64,000 nt of DNA. Source: Azospirillum sp. TSA2s. Lineage in GTDB: Bacteria; Pseudomonadota; Alphaproteobacteria; Azospirillales; Azospirillaceae. A program made the translations under genes and the position numbers. The notes beneath the pieces were generated by a model. The model saw only the letters and a program-made list of their open reading frames with translations. It was not told the DNA's origin and did no database searches. Location: contig NZ_CP039642.1 of the NCBI RefSeq assembly GCF_004923315.1, positions 310,001 to 374,000 of the forward strand, given 5' to 3'. Below, one piece after another: positions 8,856-18,221 of the stretch (its first letter is position 1; each line of letters opens with the position of its first letter).

Positions 8856-11204
8856 TCAGTCCTGCAGGATGGTCGAATTGCGCCGGTCGCCGGTCTCCCG
8901 CCGGTCGGTGGGTCCATCCGTCAGGGAATCGCTCAACAACTGCGCGACCTCCTTGGCGGCGATCGGCTTGTGCAGGATGCGGTAGCCGCTGGCCTCGGCA
9001 TCGGCGATGCGTTCGGGCGCGGTGTCGCCGGTCAGCACGACGCTGGCCGGGGCCGGGAATCCCCGCTCCCGCAGGGCGGTTTCGACCGCACGGAGGGCCT
9101 CCAGCCCGGTGGCGCCCGCTTCCAGCCGGTAATCGGCGATCACCAGATCGGGCGGGCGCGGCTGGTCCCGCAGCAGGCGGAGCGCATCGGCGGCGCTGTC
9201 GGCCGCGGTCGCGCGCCAGCCGAAATCCTCGATCAGCAGGGTCAGCCCCTCGCGCACCAGCGGATCGTCGTCGATCACCAGGGCGGTGCCGCGTCCGGGC
9301 TCCGGCGCCTGTTCCGCATCGGGCGCCCCGGACGCCGCCGCGACCGCCGGCAGGGCGGAGGTGGGGATATCCAGCGTGAAGCAGGATCCCTTGTTCGGCC
9401 GGGACGCGACATGCACGCGGTAGCCCAGCAGCCGCGCCAGCCGGTCGACGATGGCCAGCCCCAGCCCCAGCCCCTTGCCGCGGTCGCGGGTGGGGTTGGA
9501 GATCTGATAGAATTCGTGGAAGATCCGCTCCAGATGCTCGGGCGGGATGCCGATGCCGGTGTCGTGGACCTGGATGCGCAAGGCCCCCGGACGATGGCGG
9601 CAGCCCAGCAGGATGCGGCCGTGGTCGGTGTAGCGCAGTGCGTTTTCCACCAGATTGCGGATGATCCGTTCCAGCAGTGCCGGGTCGGCGTTCAGCGTCA
9701 CGTTGGTGGGGACGCTGCGGAAGGCGACGCCCTTCTCCGCGGCGCGCAGCCGGTATTCGCCCTCCAGCCGGGCGAAGATGGTGCCGAGCGACACCGCCTG
9801 GATGTTGGGGGACACCGTGCCGGCATCCAGCTTGGAGATGTCCAGGATGGCGTCGAGCAGGCGGCACAGCGCGTCCATCGACGCCTCGATGCTGCCGACC
9901 AGCGACGCCGCCGGATGGTCGCCCAGCCGGATCGCCAGAGCGGAGGTCAGCAGGACCAGCGATTGCACCGGCTGGCGCAGGTCGTGGCTGGCGGCCGCCA
10001 GGAAATGCGTCTTGGCGGCGTTGGCGCGCTCCGCCACCATCAGCGCCATCACCGCCTCCTGGCGCGAGCGCTCCTCCTCGTTGCGGGCGCTTTCCGCCTC
10101 GGCGCGGGCCTGTTCGGCGCGCTCGGCCAGGGTGCGCTGGATGGTGATCTCCTCCGCCGCCCGCATCTCGCGCTCGCGCTGGATCGCCGCGATGTGGTCC
10201 AGCATGGCGTTGAAGCCGCGCGCCAGGGCCGAAACCTCATCATTGCCGCGCACCCGGGCGCGCTGTCCGGTGAAGCCGTCGGTGGCGATGGCGCCGGCCA
10301 GCCGTTCCAGCTCGCGCAGGGACCGGGTCATATGGTTGCCGACGGCGCGGCTGCCGATGTAGATCGCCAGCAGGGCGAGAACGGCCACCAGACCATAGGC
10401 CGGCAGCATCCAGGACAGGTGCGCCGTGGTCGGCGTTTCCGGCGCCTCCAGCCGCAGCTTCAATCCAAGCTTCGCCAGCCGTTCCGGCACGGTGAGCGGC
10501 ACCGTCACCGCCATCATGTCGGCCGGCACCGGCGGAGGCGGCCCGCTGCCGTGGAGAAGCTCCGCCTCCGGATGCAGGACCAGGGAGTCGAGCGGCACCT
10601 TGTAGAGCAGCGCCCCTTCCGGCGAGGTGGTGCGGGAATAGATCAGCATCTCCGCCGCCAGCAGGAACTGGGTATCGCCCTGCCGCACCACCTGGGCGGC
10701 AGGCTTGCCGGCGGCGATGGCGGCGCGCAGCCAGGCCATGTCGGAGGGAGCGATGGCCAGCGGGGCGGCATGGCGTCCGTTGTCGGCGACCGGCTCTCCT
10801 TCGAAATCGGTGAAGACCAGCGCCACCGGCATGCTGGCGATGTGGTTGAAGCTGCCTAGGAAGGGGATCAGGTAGGTTTCCTTCCCCGCGGAATCGACCA
10901 GTGCGGTGGCGAGCACGCTGTTTTCCGCCAGTTCGCGCACCGTCATCACCAGCGTGTTCAGCAGTCCTTCGGTTTGGCGGGCGGCGAGGCTGGCGTTCGC
11001 CTCCACATTGGCATGATGCTGGCGCGCCAGATGGCGGCTCGACACCAGATACAGGCTGGCGCCGATCAGGATGGCGATGAGCACGCCCAGCATCAGCGAC
11101 ACCATCGCGAAGCGGCGGGCCAGCCGTCCGGAGGTCAGCATCCGCTGGGCGGCGCGGGGGATGGTGCCGTCGGGAGTGGGGCCGGTGGGAGTTGGATCGC
11201 TCAT
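8856..11204 (-). CDS. Membrane hybrid histidine kinase with C-terminal receiver
   Basis: A 782-residue sensor kinase. Layout from ATG 11204: TM1 about 31-56, an extracytoplasmic Cache-like sensor domain about 57-260, TM2 about 266-284, HAMP about 286-340, a coiled coil about 340-395, HisKA with the phospho-acceptor in ASHDLRQP (His 407), an HATPase_c domain with N and G boxes (about 520-620) and a receiver domain about 645-770 (LVIDDDPL and LVIADYRL, the latter holding the acceptor Asp). An in-frame TTG at 11216 would overlap the upstream stop, but ATG 11204 is preferred. It follows a periplasmic binding-protein gene by 8 bases, which suggests a binding-protein-assisted signalling pair. Confidence 0.88.
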   Translation of the reverse strand: MSDPTPTGPTPDGTIPRAAQRMLTSGRLARRFAMVSLMLGVLIAILIGASLYLVSSRHLARQHHANVEANASLAARQTEGLLNTLVMTVRELAENSVLATALVDSAGKETYLIPFLGSFNHIASMPVALVFTDFEGEPVADNGRHAAPLAIAPSDMAWLRAAIAAGKPAAQVVRQGDTQFLLAAEMLIYSRTTSPEGALLYKVPLDSLVLHPEAELLHGSGPPPPVPADMMAVTVPLTVPERLAKLGLKLRLEAPETPTTAHLSWMLPAYGLVAVLALLAIYIGSRAVGNHMTRSLRELERLAGAIATDGFTGQRARVRGNDEVSALARGFNAMLDHIAAIQREREMRAAEEITIQRTLAERAEQARAEAESARNEEERSRQEAVMALMVAERANAAKTHFLAAASHDLRQPVQSLVLLTSALAIRLGDHPAASLVGSIEASMDALCRLLDAILDISKLDAGTVSPNIQAVSLGTIFARLEGEYRLRAAEKGVAFRSVPTNVTLNADPALLERIIRNLVENALRYTDHGRILLGCRHRPGALRIQVHDTGIGIPPEHLERIFHEFYQISNPTRDRGKGLGLGLAIVDRLARLLGYRVHVASRPNKGSCFTLDIPTSALPAVAAASGAPDAEQAPEPGRGTALVIDDDPLVREGLTLLIEDFGWRATAADSAADALRLLRDQPRPPDLVIADYRLEAGATGLEALRAVETALRERGFPAPASVVLTGDTAPERIADAEASGYRILHKPIAAKEVAQLLSDSLTDGPTDRRETGDRRNSTILQD

Positions 11205-11212
11205 CCGTGTTC

Positions 11213-12427
11213 TCAATCCACCGGAACCAGCACGCCGTCGGCGCGGAAGCGGGCCATCAGCAGGTCGTCCGGCCCCAGCGCCTCGTGCCGGCCGGGGGCG
11301 AAGGGACGGTCGTAGTCGCGGGTCACCCCGTGATAGGGGCCGACCTGTTCCAGCGCGTTGCGCACGGCGGCGCGGTCGGTGGTGCCGGCGCGGTCGATCG
11401 CGAGCGCCAGGATGCGGGTCAGATCATAGGCGTGCAGGAAGCCCACCGGCGACACGATGTCCTCAGGCCGGTGGATGCCGAACAGGCGCCCGGCGGTCTC
11501 CAGCACCGGAGCCAGCCGGTCCTTGGGGATGCGGAAGGGGCTGACCGTCTGGATCACGCTGAAATCCACCTCCTGCAGGGCCGGTCCGGCCTGTCCGACG
11601 AAATCGCCGCCGGTGACGCCCCAATGGCTGAGGATCGGCAGCCGCCGCTGCGGCGGCAGGGCGGCGACCTCGCGCACCAGCACGGCGGCCTCGTCGTCGT
11701 TGGCGACCAGCAGGATCGCCTGGGCGCCGGCATCGGCCAGCGCCTGGTACTTGTCGATCAGCGAGCGGTCGCGCCAGTTGTACCAGGCGGTGCCGACCAG
11801 ATCAGGCGTCTTGTGCCCGGCGAGGTAGCTGTTGGCGGCCTCCAGGTTGGATCGTCCCCAGGCGGTGTTGGTCAGCAGCAGCCCGACATGGGTCAGGCCG
11901 CGGTCGGTGGCGCGCTTCAACAGGAAGGGCATTGCCAAGCTGTCGCGCAACGACAGCCGGAAGATGTAGTTGGGCTCCATCCCGTTGTCGACGATGTCGT
12001 CGGCTGACGACCAGGGGGCCAGGAACAGGGTGCGGGTCTGTTCCAGGACCGGCAGCTCCTCGATCACCACCGGGCTGAACCGGCCGCCGAAAACGGCGAC
12101 CAGTCCGGGGATGGTGGCCAGTTCCCGGATGTTCTTGATGCCGCGGGCGGAGATCGAGCGGTGTTCGCGGGTGATCAGCGTCAGCGGCCGGCCGCCCAGA
12201 ACGCCCCCATTGCGGTTGATGTCGTCGATGGCGGTCAGGATCCCGCGCTGGATGGATTCGGCCGAGGTGCTGTTGGTCAGCCCGAACTCGCCGTCCAGCG
12301 CCAGCACCACCGGCTCCCCGGGAAGGTCCCGCTCCGTCTGCCCGGCAGCCGGCACTGCCGCAAGCGAAAGCGCGAGGGCAAGCAGAACCAGGATTGGACG
12401 GAACAGGTGGAGGGCTGCGGAAAACAT
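11213..12427 (-). CDS. Periplasmic ligand-binding protein (branched-chain amino-acid type)
   Basis: A 404-residue secreted protein. The N-terminus is a clear signal peptide (hydrophobic residues about 7-26 ending AVPAAGQ). The mature part is a type I periplasmic binding protein of the Leu/Ile/Val family (Peripla_BP_6): ESIQRGILTAIDDINRNGG in lobe 1, AVFGGRFSPVV, and the hinge-proximal VGLLLTNTAWGRSN. No permease or ATPase gene is linked. The next gene, 8 bases downstream, encodes a hybrid histidine kinase with a periplasmic domain. The protein therefore probably works as a sensory ligand receptor, not as a transport component. The ligand cannot be read from the sequence. The open frame continues upstream of 12427, but without a signal peptide. 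Confidence 0.85.
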   Translation of the reverse strand: MFSAALHLFRPILVLLALALSLAAVPAAGQTERDLPGEPVVLALDGEFGLTNSTSAESIQRGILTAIDDINRNGGVLGGRPLTLITREHRSISARGIKNIRELATIPGLVAVFGGRFSPVVIEELPVLEQTRTLFLAPWSSADDIVDNGMEPNYIFRLSLRDSLAMPFLLKRATDRGLTHVGLLLTNTAWGRSNLEAANSYLAGHKTPDLVGTAWYNWRDRSLIDKYQALADAGAQAILLVANDDEAAVLVREVAALPPQRRLPILSHWGVTGGDFVGQAGPALQEVDFSVIQTVSPFRIPKDRLAPVLETAGRLFGIHRPEDIVSPVGFLHAYDLTRILALAIDRAGTTDRAAVRNALEQVGPYHGVTRDYDRPFAPGRHEALGPDDLLMARFRADGVLVPVD

Positions 12428-12617
12428 TGGCCGTCGTTCAAGTGGATCGGCAAACGGAAGATTTGGCTCCCGTATGCGTAACGCGGCACTATGGGTGGGG
12501 GGGCCGGTGGGGTCAATCTTCCCTTCGGCCGAGCGGCGGGTACGGAAGACCAGTGCCATTGTGGCAAGTCGCTCGCCGGCAGCGCTCATTATTATCGTTG
12601 GAGCCAAAATTGCGCAT

Positions 12618-12651
12618 GGCGCGCGCCACCCGGCGGTGGGCGGCGCGCGCC
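12618..12651 (-). terminator. GC-rich hairpin downstream of osmC-like gene
   Basis: Two 14-base arms (12618-12631 and 12638-12651) pair with one A/C mismatch around a six-base loop. Reading on the minus strand, the hairpin follows the OsmC gene (stop at 12668) and precedes an AATTTT stretch. It therefore could act as an intrinsic terminator, although the T-run is short and offset. Confidence 0.45.
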
Positions 12652-12667
12652 GATCGGACCGGCTTGC

Positions 12668-13093
12668 TCAGACCAATTTGGCGGTCAGGCTGATCTGGGT
12701 GCCGGCCAGCGCCTTCGACACCGGGCAGTTGGCCTTCGCGCCGTTCGCCTGTTCCTGGAAGGTGGCCTCGTCGATGCCGGGGATTTCGGCTTCGCATTCC
12801 AGCTCGATCCGGCTGATGGCGAAGCCGGCGCCGGCCTTCTCCAGATGCACCTTGGCGGTGGTGTGGACGCGGGTCGGCGTGTGCCCGGCTTGGGCGAGCC
12901 CGGCCGACAGCGCCATGGAGAAGCAGCCGGCATGCGCCGCCGCGATCAGCTCCTCAGGATTGGTGCCCTGGCCGTTCTCGAAGCGGGAGGGAAAGGAGTA
13001 GCTGCCTTCGAAGGCGCCGCTGCCCAGCCGCATCTTGCCGCTGCCCGATTTCAGGTCGCCGCGCCATTCGGCATCCGATTGCCGCATCGCCAT
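12668..13093 (-). CDS. OsmC-family peroxiredoxin
   Basis: A 141-residue protein of the OsmC/Ohr family, which reduces organic hydroperoxides with two cysteines. The N-terminal part shows the beta-rich GDLKSGSGKMRLGSG segment. The central region has NPEELIAAAHAGCFSMALS with the first reactive Cys, and NCPVSKALAG near the C-terminus carries the second. Length and motifs fit the OsmC subgroup. Translation begins at ATG 13093. A strong hairpin follows the gene. It is transcribed alone, 141 bases downstream of lysA on the same strand. Confidence 0.88.
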   Translation of the reverse strand: MAMRQSDAEWRGDLKSGSGKMRLGSGAFEGSYSFPSRFENGQGTNPEELIAAAHAGCFSMALSAGLAQAGHTPTRVHTTAKVHLEKAGAGFAISRIELECEAEIPGIDEATFQEQANGAKANCPVSKALAGTQISLTAKLV

Positions 13094-13233
13094 GGTGATG
13101 TCTCCCCTTGCTGGTCATGGTCCGACCGGCCCGCCGCCATGGCGGGGACCGGTCGAGCCTGACCTAGGGCCATCGACCGCGGCGGCCAGCCGCATACTCC
13201 CTTCGCGCCGCCGACCGTTACAGCCAGCGTTTT

Positions 13234-14529
13234 CTAAAGCCAATCAGGCACGCGCTCGGCCGCCAGCATCTCCTCCACCGTCGGGCGGGGGCGGATGACG
13301 GAGAAGCGGTCGCCGTTGACCAGCACCTCCGGCACCAGCGGCCGGGTGTTGTAGGTCGAGGCCATCACCGCGCCATAGGCGCCGGCCGACAGGAAGGCGA
13401 CGAGGTCGTCGTCGGCCAGCGGCGGCAGCGGGCGCTGCACGGCGAAGGTGTCGCCGCTCTCGCACACCGGGCCGACCACGTCGTAGGGCTCGGCAGCGAC
13501 GCCCTCGGCCGGCTCCGCCACCGGGACGATGCCGTGATAGGCGTCGTACAGCGACGGGCGGATCAGGTCGTTCATCGCCGCGTCGACGATGGCGAAGCGG
13601 CGGTGCAGCCCCTGCTTCACATAGATGACGCGGCTGACCAGGATGCCGGCATTGCCGACCAGCGAGCGGCCCGGCTCCAGCGTGATGCGGCAGCCGAGAT
13701 TGCCGGTGATCGAGCGCACCATCGCGGCATAGTCGGCCAGATCGGGCGGCGCCTCGTTCTTGTAGGTGATGCCGAGACCGCCGCCGAGGTCCAGGCGCTG
13801 GATGTCGTGGCCGTCCTCGCGCAGCTGGTGCAGCAGGGCCGCGACCCGCTCGTAAGCCGCCCGGAAGGGGGCGAGGTCGGTCAGCTGCGAGCCGATATGG
13901 ACGGCGATGGCGACCGGCTTGATGCCCGGCAAGGCCGCGGCGCGGCGGTAGATCTCGCGCGCGTGGTCATAATCGATGCCGAACTTGTTCTCTTTCTTGC
14001 CGGTGGCGATCTTGGCGTGGGTCTTGGCGTCGACGTCCGGGTTGACGCGGAAGGCGATCGGAGCCTCCACGCCCATGGACGAGGCGATCTGGCTCAGCGC
14101 CTCCAGTTCCGGCACCGATTCCACATTGATCTGGTGGATGCCGGCCTCGAGCGCGGCGCGCAGGTCGTCGCGGGTCTTGCCGACGCCGGAGAAGACGATG
14201 CGCTCGGCCGGGATGCCGCCGGCCAGCGCCCGCTTCATCTCGCCCACCGACACCACGTCGCCGCCGGCGCCCAGCTTCGCCAGGGTGCGGATGACGGCGA
14301 GGTTGGAGTTGGCCTTCAACGCATAGCAGACGCCGGCATCCTGGCCGGCGAAGGCGCCGGCATAGGCGTTGTAGTGCGATTCCAGCGCCGCGGTGGAGTA
14401 GAGGTAGAAGGGCGTTCCCACCTCCCGCGCCACATCCTCCAGCGAGACGGATTCGGCATGCAGCACGCCATTGCGGTAGGCGAAGACGCTCATCGGGGAA
14501 CCATTCGGCGAACCGGTGCGGGCGGTCAT
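13234..14529 (-). CDS. lysA: Diaminopimelate decarboxylase
   Basis: PLP-dependent enzyme (fold type III) that decarboxylates meso-diaminopimelate to L-lysine, the last step of lysine synthesis. The PLP lysine is in VCYALKANSN (about residues 68-77), the glycine-rich phosphate-binding loop is LDLGGGLG, and the C-terminal domain has GPVCESGDTFA with the active-site Cys-Glu. The stop of the upstream lipoprotein gene overlaps ATG 14529 by four bases, as does the argH/lptM junction, so 14529 is taken as the start (431 residues). ATG 14493 (419 residues) starts closer to the conserved region and is the alternative. Part of the argH-lptM-lysA operon. Confidence 0.93.
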   Translation of the reverse strand: MTARTGSPNGSPMSVFAYRNGVLHAESVSLEDVAREVGTPFYLYSTAALESHYNAYAGAFAGQDAGVCYALKANSNLAVIRTLAKLGAGGDVVSVGEMKRALAGGIPAERIVFSGVGKTRDDLRAALEAGIHQINVESVPELEALSQIASSMGVEAPIAFRVNPDVDAKTHAKIATGKKENKFGIDYDHAREIYRRAAALPGIKPVAIAVHIGSQLTDLAPFRAAYERVAALLHQLREDGHDIQRLDLGGGLGITYKNEAPPDLADYAAMVRSITGNLGCRITLEPGRSLVGNAGILVSRVIYVKQGLHRRFAIVDAAMNDLIRPSLYDAYHGIVPVAEPAEGVAAEPYDVVGPVCESGDTFAVQRPLPPLADDDLVAFLSAGAYGAVMASTYNTRPLVPEVLVNGDRFSVIRPRPTVEEMLAAERVPDWL

Positions 14530-14720
14530 GGGAACTGGACTCCGGAACCGGCCGGCTTGCCGGGCTTCGGGTCCTGCGAAGGGTTGGGATAGGTGCGCGG
14601 GAAGGGATCGACCTGACCCTCCGGAACCGGGCTGTCGACGAATTTCGGCTTCTTGCCGCAGCCGGCCACCGCCAGGGCGCCGGCCAGGGCGAGGATGGTC
14701 AGGGTAAGGCTGCGGTTCAC
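14526..14720 (-). CDS. lptM: Small lipoprotein LptM-like
   Basis: A 64-residue lipoprotein. It has a short basic start, a hydrophobic helix and a lipobox (A-V-A-G-C) with Cys at residue 21, followed by GKK and a Pro-rich mature tail. Size, lipobox followed by G-x-K, and location between argH and lysA match the LptM/YifL family. In Escherichia coli that family helps the LptDE lipopolysaccharide translocon mature. Its start overlaps the argH stop by four bases and its stop overlaps the lysA start by four bases, so the three genes are translationally coupled. The assignment rests on context and lipobox, because the mature part is low in information. Confidence 0.7.
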   Translation of the reverse strand: MNRSLTLTILALAGALAVAGCGKKPKFVDSPVPEGQVDPFPRTYPNPSQDPKPGKPAGSGVQFP

Positions 14721-16153
14721 AGGAAACGCTCCCGGGCGGCCTTCACCGCCTCCTGCACGCGGACGGGTGCCGGGCCGCCGAAGCTGGTGCGGCTGTTCAG
14801 CGACGCCTCGATGCTCAGCGCCGGATAGACGGCTTCGGTGATGCGCGGCTCGATGGCCTTCAGTTCATCCAGCGTCAGGTCGGTCAGGCCGACGCGCCGG
14901 TCCTCCGCCGCCTTCACGGCACGGCCGGTGACGTGGTGCGCCTCGCGGAAGGGCATGTTCAACTCCCGCACCAGCCAGTCGGCAAGGTCGGTGGCGTTCA
15001 GGAAGCCGCGGTCGGCCGCCTCGCGCATCGCCGGGACGTTGGGCTGCATGTCGCGCACCATGCCTTCCATGGCGGCGATGCAGAGCGCCAGCGTGTCGTC
15101 GGCCTCGAACACCGGCTCCTTGTCTTCCTGCATGTCCTTGGAGTAGGCCAGCGGCAGGCCCTTCATGGCGATCAGCAGGCTGTTCAGGCTGCCGATCACC
15201 CGGCCGGCCTTGGCGCGCACCAGCTCCGCCGCGTCGGGGTTCTTCTTCTGCGGCATGATGGACGAGCCGGTGGTGAAGGCGTCCGTCAGCTTGATGAAGC
15301 GGAACTGGGCCGAGCACCAGATCACGATCTCCTCGGCGAAGCGCGACAGGTGCATGGCGCAGATCGACGCCGCCGACAGGTATTCCAGCGCGAAGTCGCG
15401 GTCGGACACCGCGTCCAGCGAGTTGGCGGTCGGCCGGTTGAAGCCCAGCGCCTCCGCCGTCATGAAACGGTCGATGGGGTAGGGGGTGCCGGCCAGCGCC
15501 GCCGAGCCCAGCGGGCATTCGTTCAGCCGGCAGCGGGCGTCGCGGAAGCGGCTGCGGTCGCGCCCGAACATCTCGACATAGGCCAGCAGGTGATGGGCGA
15601 AGCTGATCGGCTGCGCCGCCTGCAGGTGGGTGAAGCCGGGCATCACCGTCCCGGTGTGCTGCTCCGCCAGATCGATCAGCGCGGTCTGCAGCGCGGTCAG
15701 GCCGGCGATGGTCCGGTCGATGGCGTCGCGCACCCACAGCTTGAAGTCGGTCGCCACCTGGTCGTTGCGCGAGCGGCCGGTGTGCAGGCGCTTGGCCGGT
15801 TCGCCGATCAGCTCGGCCAGCCGGGCCTCCACATTCATGTGGATGTCCTCCAACTCCACCTTGAAGGTGAAGCTGCCGGCGTCAATCTCTGCTTTCACGC
15901 GGTCGAGGCCGTCGATGATGGCATCGGCGTCGGCCTGGGTTATGATGCCCTGCTTGGCCAGCATCGCGGCGTGGGCCTTCGACCCGGCGATGTCCTGGTC
16001 GGCGAGCCGCTTGTCGAAGCCGATGGAGGCGTTGATCTTCTCCATGATGGCGGCGGGACCGCGCGCGAATCGCCCGCCCCACATCTGGCTGGCGGCGGGT
16101 GCGGCAGAGCCCGTGGGGGCGGCGGAATTCGGCGGGGTCTGATCGGCGCTCAT
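14717..16153 (-). CDS. argH: Argininosuccinate lyase
   Basis: Catalyses argininosuccinate to arginine plus fumarate, the last step of arginine synthesis; cytosolic homotetramer. The 478-residue product carries the fumarase/ASL superfamily signature [12 protein letters not shown] (about residue 300), the N-terminal [11 protein letters not shown] start and the [13 protein letters not shown] segment of the active site. ATG 16153 begins an Ala/Pro-rich leader of about 20 residues before the conserved MWGGRF. The upstream open frame is not family-like. It is the first gene of a coupled operon with lptM and lysA and is divergent from the tlpA-like gene (50 bases apart). Confidence 0.95.
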   Translation of the reverse strand: MSADQTPPNSAAPTGSAAPAASQMWGGRFARGPAAIMEKINASIGFDKRLADQDIAGSKAHAAMLAKQGIITQADADAIIDGLDRVKAEIDAGSFTFKVELEDIHMNVEARLAELIGEPAKRLHTGRSRNDQVATDFKLWVRDAIDRTIAGLTALQTALIDLAEQHTGTVMPGFTHLQAAQPISFAHHLLAYVEMFGRDRSRFRDARCRLNECPLGSAALAGTPYPIDRFMTAEALGFNRPTANSLDAVSDRDFALEYLSAASICAMHLSRFAEEIVIWCSAQFRFIKLTDAFTTGSSIMPQKKNPDAAELVRAKAGRVIGSLNSLLIAMKGLPLAYSKDMQEDKEPVFEADDTLALCIAAMEGMVRDMQPNVPAMREAADRGFLNATDLADWLVRELNMPFREAHHVTGRAVKAAEDRRVGLTDLTLDELKAIEPRITEAVYPALSIEASLNSRTSFGGPAPVRVQEAVKAARERFL

Positions 16154-16203
16154 GGGGACGGATACCGGGGCATTCGGGTGAAGGGGAGCGAGGAAGCGTG
16201 AGT

Positions 16204-16866
16204 ATGCGGACTTTGGCGGCCGTCGCAACGGTTTGTGTGTGCATGGCCGGGGCCGGCCTGTGGTGGAGCGCCGGTGCGGCGCCGAACCCCGGCTCGGGCG
16301 CCCCCGAGGTGGTGCGGCTGGGCGCGGCGAATGCCGCCACGCCGGTCGCCTCAACCGGCGCCGACAAGCTGGAGAAGTTCAAGGGGGCGGAGCCGAAGCC
16401 GATGCCGCCGCTGTCCTTCGTCGATGCCGAAGGGCGGCGGGTCGATCTCGCCGATTTCAAGGACCGGGTGATCCTGCTGAACCTGTGGGCGACCTGGTGC
16501 GGGCCCTGCGTCAAGGAGATGCCGTCGCTCGACCGCCTGCAATCCCAGCTGGGCGGCGAGGCCTTCCAGGTGGTGGCGCTGTCGCTGGACCGCGGCGGGC
16601 GGACGGCGGTGGAGCCCTTCTATAAGAAGACGGGGGTGGAGCATCTGACGGTGTTCCTCGATCCCGGATCGGAATCGATGAAGGTGCTGTCCTTGCGCGG
16701 CCTGCCCACCACCATCCTGGTCGATCCGGAGGGGCGCGAGCTTGGACGCGTCGAAGGGGCGGTGGAGTGGGATTCGCCGGAGGTCGTCGCCTTTCTCCGC
16801 CAGTTCCTCGGCCATGGTGGCGGGCCGGCGCGCGACCGCGGCGGGGTGATGAAGACCGGCGGCTGA
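16204..16866 (+). CDS. TlpA-family periplasmic thiol:disulfide reductase
   Basis: A 220-residue membrane-anchored or secreted thioredoxin-like protein. Residues 1-22 form a hydrophobic anchor or signal. The thioredoxin fold follows with the active site [15 protein letters not shown] (Cys-Gly-Pro-Cys, about residues 97-111) and the cis-Pro loop [11 protein letters not shown]. This is the TlpA/ResA class, which keeps periplasmic cysteines reduced for cytochrome assembly. It shares a short divergent intergenic region with argH, a gene pair common in alphaproteobacteria. The in-frame GTG at 16198 is a possible alternative start. Confidence 0.88.
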   Translation: MRTLAAVATVCVCMAGAGLWWSAGAAPNPGSGAPEVVRLGAANAATPVASTGADKLEKFKGAEPKPMPPLSFVDAEGRRVDLADFKDRVILLNLWATWCGPCVKEMPSLDRLQSQLGGEAFQVVALSLDRGGRTAVEPFYKKTGVEHLTVFLDPGSESMKVLSLRGLPTTILVDPEGRELGRVEGAVEWDSPEVVAFLRQFLGHGGGPARDRGGVMKTGG

Positions 16867-16926
16867 CGATCCCCTGGCCTTGGGGTAGAGTGCGGCGATG
16901 ACCTTCCGCCTGTCCCGAGCCATTCC

Positions 16927-17721
16927 ATGACGCAGCCCGCAGCAATCGGCCCCAAGCGCTACACCATCGGTCCCGGCATCGTGATGATGCGTCAGGGCGA
17001 GCGCGCCGACCGGGCGTGGCTGATCGAATCCGGCGAGTTGGAGGTGCTGCTGACCCTGCCGGACGGCGGCACCCGGCGGCTGAGCGTCGTCGGCAAGGGG
17101 GCGGTGGTCGGCGAGATGGCGCTGATCGACGATGGCGAGCGCAGCGCCACCGTGCGCTCGCTGACCGAGGTGTCTTGCGTCGAGGTGACGCGGGACGCCT
17201 TCCGCGGGCTGCTGAAGCGCAGTCCGCCGCTGGCGTCGTTCCTGCTGCAGAGCCTGATCGCCGCCATCCGCCGCGACTACGGCCTGCCGGCGGTCGAACG
17301 GTACGGCAATGCGGTGGATTTCCGTTCCACCAACTCCTTTCAGAAAGTGGTCGACCGCCGGATGATCCGCGAGGGGCATGTCTTCTTCGGCCCCAACGAG
17401 CCGGTGAACGCCGCCTACCTGATCCAGTCCGGCCGCGTGGCGCTCCGCCCCGGCCGAGGCACGCTGGGCGACGACATCGCGACGCTCGGGCCGGGCCGGC
17501 TGTTCGGCGAGATCTATCTGCTGACCGGCCGCCAGCCCGACGTCACGGCCGTGGCGGTCGCCGGCGGCATCTGCGAGGTCATCGACAAGCGCAGCTTCGA
17601 GGATGCGGTGACGGCGATGCCGCCGATCCTGAAGTCGCTGGCCCGGATCTACATCGCCCAGCTGACGAAAAAGGCGCCGGCCCCGGCAGGCACTCCCCCG
17701 TCCGCCGAGAAGGCCGGCTGA
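16927..17721 (+). CDS. Protein with two cyclic-nucleotide-binding-type domains
   Basis: A 264-residue cytosolic protein with two consecutive beta-roll domains of the cNMP-binding type (about residues 10-120 and 140-245). The first has GAVVGEMALIDDGERSATVR, the phosphate-binding cassette pattern with Arg. The second has GRLFGEIYLLTGRQPDVTAV. There is no helix-turn-helix, kinase or channel segment, so it is a bare sensor or scaffold. It may be a regulatory partner for another protein, but the ligand and role are unknown. It follows the tlpA-like gene by 60 bases. Confidence 0.7.
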   Translation: MTQPAAIGPKRYTIGPGIVMMRQGERADRAWLIESGELEVLLTLPDGGTRRLSVVGKGAVVGEMALIDDGERSATVRSLTEVSCVEVTRDAFRGLLKRSPPLASFLLQSLIAAIRRDYGLPAVERYGNAVDFRSTNSFQKVVDRRMIREGHVFFGPNEPVNAAYLIQSGRVALRPGRGTLGDDIATLGPGRLFGEIYLLTGRQPDVTAVAVAGGICEVIDKRSFEDAVTAMPPILKSLARIYIAQLTKKAPAPAGTPPSAEKAG

Positions 17722-17848
17722 GTCGGGAATTGGAATTGGTGCTGGATTAGGCGCTGGATTTGCCGGGGCATCTGGTGGAAAACAGCGCCTTCACGAATAT
17801 TGCGGCGCTCCGGCCCCATCGGGGGTGTGCGCCATTCAGGGAGACAGC

Positions 17849-18217
17849 ATGTTCACTGCCGCCAGCTTCCGCGTCGGCGACCGCGTGACGATCCGCAGCG
17901 GCCAGTCCATTCCGCAATCCATCGCAACGGTGGAACGCTATAAAGAGGGCGGCCGCTGCATGGTCCTGTCCGACGGCAGCGAATGGCGCGCCGACGGGCG
18001 CCGCCAGTGGAGCTTCCGTGGCAGCTACTACAAGGGTCCGGTGGTGGAGCCGTTCGAGGCCGGCGACGACGAGTTCATCGCCCGCCGCCGCGCCATCGGC
18101 GCCCTCCGTAAGTTCGGTGATGGCCTGACCATGGATTCGCCGCTGACCACCGAAGCGCTGCAGCGGATTCTGGAAGCGGTGGACCGGGAGAAGGGTGCGG
18201 CCGGCAAGCAGGGGTGA
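17849..18217 (+). CDS. Hypothetical protein (122 aa)
   Basis: Soluble protein of 122 residues that I do not recognise. The N-terminal half is beta-rich, with a RVGDRVTIRSGQSIPQSIATVERY segment (shown in part: GDRVTIRSGQSIPQSIATV) resembling small KOW/SH3-like barrels. The C-terminal half is helical. ATG 17849 follows a GGGAG ribosome-binding site at 17839-17843 with good spacing. The gene stands alone and is convergent with tenA, separated by four bases. Confidence 0.6.
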   Translation: MFTAASFRVGDRVTIRSGQSIPQSIATVERYKEGGRCMVLSDGSEWRADGRRQWSFRGSYYKGPVVEPFEAGDDEFIARRRAIGALRKFGDGLTMDSPLTTEALQRILEAVDREKGAAGKQG

Positions 18218-18221
18218 TCCT

